DNA of 27,811 nt from CAYUIS01 sp964444825 (GTDB lineage Bacteria > Chloroflexota > Anaerolineae > B4-G1), in NCBI GenBank assembly GCA_964444825.1, contig CAYUIS010000062.1, positions 1 through 27,811 on the forward strand. The letters run 5' to 3'. The notes under the pieces were generated by a model. It saw nothing but the letters and a program-made list of their open reading frames with translations. It was not told where the DNA came from and ran no database searches. Shown here piece by piece: positions 15,112-22,282 of the stretch; the stretch's first letter is position 1; every line of letters begins with the position of its first letter. The position numbers and the translations under genes were made by a program.

Positions 15112-17023
15112 ACTTTATCGAGCGATCAAGGCAGACCATCGCTGGAAGCTGATCACCTTGTCTATCCTGTTCCTCTTCTCCATCTTGCCTCTCGCTGCCT
15201 GCGGCACGTTGGAGGTGGGTATCGAGGCTCCGACTGCGCCAGCCCGTGCCACTGCTTCGACGGCGGAAGCCGTCGCCGTCGAGAACCCGTCGTTGATCCC
15301 AGCTCCTATGACGCCCACGCCGGTGCCGGATGACTATGTGGCTCCCACGCCTGAGCCTGCTTTCACGCCTGTGCCGATCGAGGCCTATGCCGCGCCCGAC
15401 GGGCTGCGGGTCGTCTTTGCCAAGGATGGTGATATCTGGCTGTGGACGGCCGGGACCAGGGCAGCCGCACTGCTTACCAGCGCAGGCGACGACCTGTTTC
15501 ACGTCAAGCTCTCCGGCGATGGCCGGATCGTGGCTTTCAGGCGCGCAGACGAGTTGTGGGCGATCGACAGCGACGGCACAAACGAGCGTCAACTGCTTGG
15601 GGCAGAGGATTTCGAGACCATAGAATCCGACGGTATTGAGACGCGGCTCAACCGCTTCGAATGGGTCCCCGGGACGCACACCTTGGCGTTCAACACGCGC
15701 CAGCGTCTTGAAGCCAGAGATGTTCTCGCACACGACCTGCGGCTGGTGGACGCCGACACCCTGGAGCAGACCATGCTACTCCCGCCCGGCGAGGGAGGCG
15801 AGTTCACCTACTCTCCCGATGGCAGTCAAGTCGCCGTCGTCACCCCCGGTGACGTCAGCCTCCTGGATGCCGACGGGACGAATCGGCGGGATGGCGTGCT
15901 GACCTATGCACCGGTCGCGATGTACAGCGTGGATGACTTTTATGTGAATCCGGTGTGGGCGGCGGATGGCAGCGGTCTGATGGTCGCCGTGCCCCCGCCC
16001 GACCCCGACGCGCGCCCACTCCAACACACGACGATCTGGCGCATTTCCACCGATGGGTCGTCCGCCGAGCTCGTCACGACCATCAACGCCTTACCGGGAG
16101 ATTATGCCATCTCCTTCTCGCCCCTCCTGACCTACGTGGCCTACGGGGAAGTGCTTCAGTTGGGGGATACGCTGGCTGAGGTTCAGGTTCAGTTGAAGGT
16201 GGCAAGATTGGGAACCAGCGATTGGCAAGCCTATCCCGACGCCAGCGCGCTTTGCGGTTGGGGGCCACATTCGCGGCGCTTTGCCTTCATCGCCGGCCGC
16301 GAGCGACCTCAGCTCCAGATTGGCCAGTGGAGTGGCGGCACCATTCCTGGAAGCATCGACGCTGGCGTGCCGGTTCATAGCTTTCGCTGGGTGGATGGTG
16401 ACCACTACCTGTTCGTGGCGAGGCACAACGGGGAACAGGGTGCTGAGGGGGATAGGTTTGACCTCATCCTCGGGGAGATCGGGGGCAGCAGCACGGTGCT
16501 CGTATCCGCAGCCGATGTTGTCACTTACGATTTCGCTCGCACGTCCATTGCACCCGCCGCTCCGCTGTGTCCAGACGGCGGGATTCCGTCCGTCGAAGCG
16601 CCGTCGACGGTTGACGTCTCGAACTGGCAGGTTTATGAGGATGACGAACGTGGGTTCCAGTTCACATACCCGGAGAGATGGCGGGTGGAGGTGTTCGATA
16701 GCTGGGTCGGCGTTGGACCCGAAGAGATGGGGGAGGACGTTCAGTGGGGAGTCCGCTCCTTTGATAGCTCTGATGTAACGATTGAACAGGTGATCAGCGA
16801 TATCGGCCGCCAATTCGTGTCAGATCGCACGGAAGTGAGGGGGTGCGTGTATGTTGATGGCATAGCGGCAATCAAAGTGATTGTCACGAGCTCGCAGATC
16901 GAGGACTGGTATGCCGAATCAATCGTCTTTGAGCACCAGGGCACGATCTTTGAGATCGGTAACGGAGCTGTACGCGATGAGCGCTTCCAAGCGTTCTATG
17001 ACAGCTTTCGTTTGAACAGGTAG
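15086..17023 (+). CDS. PD40-type propeller lipoprotein with PsbP-like C-terminal domain (type P1-B)
   Basis: 645 residues. Signal sequence with lipobox LAAC (Cys39) followed at once by GTLEVGIE, a motif shared with two later genes. After a Pro-rich linker, residues about 100-480 form a TolB/PD40-like beta-propeller (DGDIWLWTAG, EFTYSPDGSQVAV, SPDG-type turns). Residues about 510-645 form a separate domain beginning W-x-x-Y-x-x-x-x-x-G-F-x-F-x-Y-P-x-x-W, the opening of PsbP-like domains. I chose TTG at 15086, since AAAGGAGG ends 5 bp before it; GTG at 15095 and TTG at 15053 are alternatives. It overlaps the preceding gene by 26 bp, implying co-translation. The N-terminal propeller is paralogous to that of the next gene. 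Confidence 0.85.
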   Translation: MSCVSSERRLYRAIKADHRWKLITLSILFLFSILPLAACGTLEVGIEAPTAPARATASTAEAVAVENPSLIPAPMTPTPVPDDYVAPTPEPAFTPVPIEAYAAPDGLRVVFAKDGDIWLWTAGTRAAALLTSAGDDLFHVKLSGDGRIVAFRRADELWAIDSDGTNERQLLGAEDFETIESDGIETRLNRFEWVPGTHTLAFNTRQRLEARDVLAHDLRLVDADTLEQTMLLPPGEGGEFTYSPDGSQVAVVTPGDVSLLDADGTNRRDGVLTYAPVAMYSVDDFYVNPVWAADGSGLMVAVPPPDPDARPLQHTTIWRISTDGSSAELVTTINALPGDYAISFSPLLTYVAYGEVLQLGDTLAEVQVQLKVARLGTSDWQAYPDASALCGWGPHSRRFAFIAGRERPQLQIGQWSGGTIPGSIDAGVPVHSFRWVDGDHYLFVARHNGEQGAEGDRFDLILGEIGGSSTVLVSAADVVTYDFARTSIAPAAPLCPDGGIPSVEAPSTVDVSNWQVYEDDERGFQFTYPERWRVEVFDSWVGVGPEEMGEDVQWGVRSFDSSDVTIEQVISDIGRQFVSDRTEVRGCVYVDGIAAIKVIVTSSQIEDWYAESIVFEHQGTIFEIGNGAVRDERFQAFYDSFRLNR

Positions 17024-17062
17024 GACGCCCAGCTAGAGGGCTCGGTTTAGTAGGAGGCTGTA

Positions 17063-19579
17063 ATGGTCAAGAGAAGCTGTCGCAATAACCCGTCCGTTCT
17101 ATCCGTCTTGCTTATGGTATTCCTCGCCGCCTGCGGCACGCTAGAGGTAGGCATTGAGAACACGACCATGGCCGGCGATGTGGCTGGCGCCACAGCCACC
17201 GCTCTCGCTGCTGAAAACGTGGACCTGGCGACGCAGCCGGCAACCCCGGCGACCGAGACCACCGACGTCCCGCCAACCCCTGTGCCCATGCCTACGCCCA
17301 TCCCGGCGTCAACCGAGTTGCGCGTCGCCCTAGTCAAGGCCACGGAACACGGCAACAACGTCTGGCTGTGGAAAGAAGGAGAGGCAGAAGCCGTGCCTCT
17401 CACCAAGGACGGCGGGGTGGGTGATGTCAGGATCTCTGACGACGGCGAGATCGTGGCATTTACGCGGGGCGATGGTCTCTGGATGGTCAGGGCCAGTGGT
17501 GCGGACGAGGGGTCTCCGACGGAGGAGCGCCAGTTGGTGAGCGCGGAGGATTTCGCCGCGATGGAGGCGCGGGATCCCGAGTTGGAGGTCGCCCTCAACC
17601 GTTTCGAGTGGATCCCTGGCACGCACATCCTAGCCTTTAATACGCAGCTCCGTATGGAGATCGGCCTGGTCCTCAACGACGATCTGCACCTGGTCGACGC
17701 CGACACTCTGGAACGAACCGCCCTGCTCCCGCCCGGCGAAGGGGGCGAGTTCACCTACTCGCCCGACGGCCGCCAGATTGCCATCGTGACCGCCGGCCTC
17801 ATCACCCTGGTCGACACCGACGGCAGCAACCGGCGGGAAGTGCTGACCTACACACCGGTCGCCACGCACAGCGAGGTCCGATATTACGCCCGGCCGGTTT
17901 GGGCCGCCGATTCCAGCGCGCTGCGGGTCGTCATTCCACCCGTCGATCCCTTAACCCAGCCCTCCGCCGATGCCAGTGTGTGGCACATAAACACCGATGG
18001 TAGGCCGGCGACGCTGCTACGCCACATACCGATGGCGCAGTTGAGCTGGTCAGCTTTCTCATCCGATCTGCGGTACATCGCCCACCTGTATATGGAGCCG
18101 TCGGGCCAGGCGCCTAGGTCCGAGTTGCTCATCACCGATCTGGAACTCGACGCGACGATCACGTACTTTCCGAGAACCGGCGGCGAAGCCGGGGCCACGT
18201 CGCCAGACGACGAGACCATCGTCTACAGCCCTATGGCCGGGGAGATCTATGGCTGGGCGCCAGGCCCGGCGCACGTGGATGGAGAACGTCTCTTTGCCTT
18301 CCTGGCCCAGACCGATCCCGAACTGCCCTTTCAAGCCCAGATCGGCCAGCTTGGCGGCGACCTCGTTCCCGCGTACGGCGAAGCGGAGGTTGTCATAGAT
18401 GTGCGCTGGGTGGATGCGGACCGTTATCTCTTCCTGGCGCAGGGTGCCAGGGGCTGGACTATCCTCCTGGGGGAGATTGGTGGCCCGGTCACGGGTGTGG
18501 CAGGCGTGGCTGGGTCCATGCCAGCCTACGACTTTGCCGCCCCCCCGACAAGTGCGCCCCGGTCGGATGGAACATCCGCGGCTACGCCCACCACAGGTGA
18601 CCCTGGCGAGAGTCCTGTCCCCTCCGGACTGATCTATCAGAACGCCGAAGGGCTGTGGTACGTGAACGCTGATGGCGAGTCCGTACCCCATTTTGATCGT
18701 CCGGGTGCAAACCTCTCCCCCGATTCTGCCCGGGTCCTGTACGCGGACGCGGATGATGTCTGGCTGGCCGACGTGGCCACCGGCGAGCGGCGCAATCTGA
18801 CCCAGACACCGGACCGTGTGGAGTGCTGCGCCCAGTGGTGGTCGGGCCGGCCGGACGTCGTCCTGTTCAGTTCCCGAACGCCCGAGCAGGAGGGACCGAG
18901 CTTTGGCTTCTTGACCATGGTGCGGCTTGATGACGGCGATTACCGTGTTCTGGATGACAGTCAGGCTTCCTACGCCTGGCCCGCGCCCTCGCCGGACGGC
19001 CAGACGGTCGCCTACGATCGCGCGGGACAGCCCTGGCTGTACCGGACGGACACGGGACCCGAGCCGTTCGATCTGACCCTCTACGGTATGGCGAGCGATC
19101 CACAGCTGCGCGTCGTCAACCCGGCCTGGTCTCCCGACGGGCAGCGTTTAGCCTGGGTGATTGGGGACTGCCGCAGAGGGGAATGTACATACAGCATCGG
19201 CGTGTTTGACCTGGAAGAACACATCGCCCGGTTGCACCACCCTTACACGCCGGTGGGTGGGGGCGGTCAGCCGCCCGCTCCGGTCTGGAGCCCTGATGGA
19301 GGCTGGCTGGCCTTTACCGCCTGGGCTATCGCTTCCATCGAAGGGGGGTTGTGGGTGGTGCGGGCCGACGGGCAAGGGGAGGAACATCATCTGGATGGTG
19401 CTTCCAGGGCGGACCACAATCCGATCTGGAGCCCGGACGGGCGCTGGCTGGCCTTCAGCTCCGTGACGCAGGATACGGGACCGGGGCTCTGGCTGGCCGA
19501 GGCGGAGACGTGGGCCCTACACTCGCCCGATCTGCCGCCCGATGCCTATCCTGTTGATTGGATCAGCCCAAGCCCCTAG
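17063..19579 (+). CDS. Double PD40-type propeller lipoprotein (type P1-P2)
   Basis: 838 residues. Signal peptide with lipobox LAAC (Cys24) followed by GTLEVGIE. The first propeller (about residues 75-490) parallels that of the gene at 15086: NVWLWKEGEAE, LNRFEWIPGTHILAFNTQ, LLPPGEGGEFTYSPDGRQ. The second (about 520-838) is a different subtype (GLWYVNADGES, LADVATGERRNLTQTPDRVECC, PSPDGQTVAYD, PVWSPDGGWLAFTAWA) that parallels the gene at 22283. The protein is therefore a chimera of two propeller subtypes found separately in its neighbours. RBS AGGAGG lies 6 bp before the ATG. No catalytic domain. The PD40 fold suggests binding of protein, peptide or glycan outside the membrane; the ligand is unknown. 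Confidence 0.87.
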   Translation: MVKRSCRNNPSVLSVLLMVFLAACGTLEVGIENTTMAGDVAGATATALAAENVDLATQPATPATETTDVPPTPVPMPTPIPASTELRVALVKATEHGNNVWLWKEGEAEAVPLTKDGGVGDVRISDDGEIVAFTRGDGLWMVRASGADEGSPTEERQLVSAEDFAAMEARDPELEVALNRFEWIPGTHILAFNTQLRMEIGLVLNDDLHLVDADTLERTALLPPGEGGEFTYSPDGRQIAIVTAGLITLVDTDGSNRREVLTYTPVATHSEVRYYARPVWAADSSALRVVIPPVDPLTQPSADASVWHINTDGRPATLLRHIPMAQLSWSAFSSDLRYIAHLYMEPSGQAPRSELLITDLELDATITYFPRTGGEAGATSPDDETIVYSPMAGEIYGWAPGPAHVDGERLFAFLAQTDPELPFQAQIGQLGGDLVPAYGEAEVVIDVRWVDADRYLFLAQGARGWTILLGEIGGPVTGVAGVAGSMPAYDFAAPPTSAPRSDGTSAATPTTGDPGESPVPSGLIYQNAEGLWYVNADGESVPHFDRPGANLSPDSARVLYADADDVWLADVATGERRNLTQTPDRVECCAQWWSGRPDVVLFSSRTPEQEGPSFGFLTMVRLDDGDYRVLDDSQASYAWPAPSPDGQTVAYDRAGQPWLYRTDTGPEPFDLTLYGMASDPQLRVVNPAWSPDGQRLAWVIGDCRRGECTYSIGVFDLEEHIARLHHPYTPVGGGGQPPAPVWSPDGGWLAFTAWAIASIEGGLWVVRADGQGEEHHLDGASRADHNPIWSPDGRWLAFSSVTQDTGPGLWLAEAETWALHSPDLPPDAYPVDWISPSP

Positions 19580-19643
19580 TCCTGCAGACCGCCTGTGGGC
19601 CTACTCGGCAAAAGATCGCTGAGGCTACAGAGGAAATGATATA

Positions 19644-22259
19644 TTGCACAACAGGCAGACGATCTTGATGCTCGCCGCGGTGGGGCTGGCAGCCCTGTTG
19701 ACGGCGTGTGGCGGCTCTGATCCGACGTTGGAACACCCCGGCGAGTCAGTGGCCCTCGACGGCAGCAAGTGGGTACTCAGCTCGATTAACGGCAAAAGCC
19801 TGGTGGAAGGCTCCAACGTCACCCTGAGCTTTGCGGATGGACGGGCGGGTGGCTTTGGGGGTTGCAACAGCTATGGGGCCGGGTACGTGGCGACCGGCGG
19901 GGGGACCCTGACGATTGCCGAGATTGAGGTCACGCTCCAGTTGTGCCAAACCCCTGCGGGCGTGATGGAACAGGAGAGGGCCTACGTCGAGGCCCTCAGC
20001 GAGGCCGCCGTCTACCAGGTGACACATAGCCATCTGGAAATCGGGGGCGCTGCGGGGCAGACCACTCTTGTGTTTGCCAGAAAAGAGAGCCTGCCGATGG
20101 ATCCCGGCGACCTCTTGGGTACGGAATGGCAGCTCCTATCGTGGAATGACGCCAGTCCCATTGAAGGCTCGGCCATCACCCTTGCCTTTCGTAATGAGGG
20201 TGAGGTTGACGGATCGGCAGGATGCAGGGCTTACCGTGCCACCTGTGAGGCCAGTGGCGACGGCATTCGTTTCCTTTTTTTCGAGATGACCGGCTCGTCT
20301 GAGCACTGCTCACACGAACTGCTCGTACAGGAAGGGGAGTACACCACCAGCCTCGAGTGGGCAACCAACTATCGCCTCGAGGAGGGGCGGCTCGAGATCT
20401 TGACCGCGCGGGGCGAGGTGCTCGTCTTCGAACTGCTGCCGGAGGATGCCAATGCACAGCTTTCTCTGCCTGTTGCTTCCTTCCTAGGAGCATCCTCCAA
20501 CGCGAACTGGGTCAGCTACCCTAGCCTCAACCACATCCGCAGCCTGGCCTTTGCGCCTGACGGCTTCTTGTGGGCTGGTACCGGCGGCGGTGTCGTTTGT
20601 TGGGATCTTGCCACCGATGCCCACGTACGCTATGCCACCGGTGACGGCCTGGCCTCAGACGACGTCACCGATCTGGTGTTCGCTCCTGATGGCAGCCTCT
20701 GGGCTGCAACGCGTGGCGGTGGTGTGAGCCACTTTGATGGCACAAACTGGACCACCTATACGGAGCTGGATGGCTTGGTCAACAATGTCGTCTATGCCAT
20801 AGATACAGCCCCTGATGGCTCGGTGTGGGTGGGCACCGACAGCGGCGCTGGCCATTTTGATGGGACGGCTTGGACCAGCTACACGATGGCCGATGGCCTG
20901 GCTGGCGACATGGTCTGGTACGTGGGCGTCGCTCCCGATGGCGATGTCTGGTTTAGCACTCACGCGGGCGGGGTCAGTCGATACGATCCGGATCGGGATT
21001 CCTGGACCACCCACGGGACGGAGCAGGGTCTGCCCCTGCCCAATGCCCGCTTTCTTACCATAGACCCCGACGGAGCACCCTGGCTCCATATTGGCTATGA
21101 CCACGTCTACCGTTTCGATGGCGCGACCTGGCAGTTGGCTTACGAGGCCGGAGGCGGTCGATGGGTGTGTGACATCGCCTTTGACGCTGAGGGGGCACCC
21201 TGGATCGCTACCTGTGATGGTTACCACACCTACGGCGCTGGCCTGGCCCATTTGGACGGGGCGGCGTGGACGTATGTCACCGCAGCGGATGGCCTGATCG
21301 AGGACGACATCGCTGCTGTGGCCGTGGGGGTAGATGGTGGAATCGCCACCGGCACGGACCGGGGGATAAGCGTGTACCAGGCCGGGCGGTGGCGCACCCT
21401 GCGCAGCGGCCCCGCCCTGAGCCAGGTGACGGCCGCCGCCGTCACACCTGATGGCGCCGTCTGGTTCGGTTTTGGCGACGATGCTTTCCGGTCCGCAGGT
21501 GGTGGCTTGAGCCGATTCGATGGTCACGATTGGCAGTACATCCTCGATGACGGCAACGTACGCGTGTTGGCCGTTGCTCCTGATGGCTCACCGTGGGCTG
21601 GTATGGGGTGTGAGGTCTGGCGCTTTGATGGGGTTGCCTGGGAAGCGGCAGCCCGATGTGCGGATCTGCCTCACGGCAACGTTCTCGACATCGCCTTCAC
21701 CGCCGATGGCAGCGCCTGGATCGCCACTAGCCTCGGCCTGGCGCGCTTCGATGGTCGGTCGTGGATCACCTATGACAGACTGGCCAACTCCTTGGCCGTC
21801 GCACCGGACGGCACGATCTGGGTGAACGGGTGGGAGGGATCACAGGGCTCGCAGTACGTCGCACGCTTCGACGGTGAGAGCTGGACAGCCTACAGGAGGG
21901 TCGATTCTTACCCAGGCAGTTTTGTCGTCAGCGCCGTGACGTTCGATGGCCTGCTGTGCGGCGTCGTCTCAGAACGCCGGTTAGCCTGCTTTGACGGTCG
22001 ATCCTGGTCAGATGGCGAATCCTGGACGTTCTACGACACGGCTGACGGTCTTCCATCCGACCAAATCGTCGATTTGGTTGTGGCGCCCGACAGCGTGTTG
22101 TGGGCCATGACTGACGGGGGTATCGCCTATTTCGATGATGGTGGTTGGGTGGGGATCTCCTTGGATCAAGAATCTGGCACGGTCAACACGATGGCCTTTG
22201 CGCCCGATGGCTCCATCTGGCTCGGTGGTTCCAGAGGGGCAGTCCATCTCCAACCGTAG
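19644..22259 (+). CDS. Lipoprotein with two META domains and a Reg_prop beta-propeller
   Basis: 871 residues. Lipobox LLTAC (Cys22). Two tandem META/HslJ-like domains: about 33-150 (GSKWVLSSINGKSL ... GGFGGCNSYGAGY ... VTLQLCQTPAGVMEQE) and about 153-275 (LLGTEWQLLSWNDA ... GSAGCRAYRATC). They are followed by about a dozen repeats of the two-component-regulator-propeller kind (DGLASDDVTDLVFAPDGSLWAATRGGGVSHFDG). In hybrid two-component sensors this propeller is the periplasmic ligand-binding part, but no kinase or DNA-binding domain follows here. TTG start at 19644 with AGAGGAA 8 bp upstream. An ATG at 19668 would remove the positive N-region. It sits between two PD40 lipoproteins and is probably co-transcribed with them. 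Confidence 0.87.
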   Translation: MHNRQTILMLAAVGLAALLTACGGSDPTLEHPGESVALDGSKWVLSSINGKSLVEGSNVTLSFADGRAGGFGGCNSYGAGYVATGGGTLTIAEIEVTLQLCQTPAGVMEQERAYVEALSEAAVYQVTHSHLEIGGAAGQTTLVFARKESLPMDPGDLLGTEWQLLSWNDASPIEGSAITLAFRNEGEVDGSAGCRAYRATCEASGDGIRFLFFEMTGSSEHCSHELLVQEGEYTTSLEWATNYRLEEGRLEILTARGEVLVFELLPEDANAQLSLPVASFLGASSNANWVSYPSLNHIRSLAFAPDGFLWAGTGGGVVCWDLATDAHVRYATGDGLASDDVTDLVFAPDGSLWAATRGGGVSHFDGTNWTTYTELDGLVNNVVYAIDTAPDGSVWVGTDSGAGHFDGTAWTSYTMADGLAGDMVWYVGVAPDGDVWFSTHAGGVSRYDPDRDSWTTHGTEQGLPLPNARFLTIDPDGAPWLHIGYDHVYRFDGATWQLAYEAGGGRWVCDIAFDAEGAPWIATCDGYHTYGAGLAHLDGAAWTYVTAADGLIEDDIAAVAVGVDGGIATGTDRGISVYQAGRWRTLRSGPALSQVTAAAVTPDGAVWFGFGDDAFRSAGGGLSRFDGHDWQYILDDGNVRVLAVAPDGSPWAGMGCEVWRFDGVAWEAAARCADLPHGNVLDIAFTADGSAWIATSLGLARFDGRSWITYDRLANSLAVAPDGTIWVNGWEGSQGSQYVARFDGESWTAYRRVDSYPGSFVVSAVTFDGLLCGVVSERRLACFDGRSWSDGESWTFYDTADGLPSDQIVDLVVAPDSVLWAMTDGGIAYFDDGGWVGISLDQESGTVNTMAFAPDGSIWLGGSRGAVHLQP

Positions 22260-22282
22260 CGAACAATGAACAGGAGGATGTT

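Noticed and set aside
14828..15733. 301-codon minus-strand open frame across the LVIVD/PD40 gene junction
   Set aside because: Low-complexity Arg/Pro/His text spanning two well-supported plus-strand genes, with no start signal.
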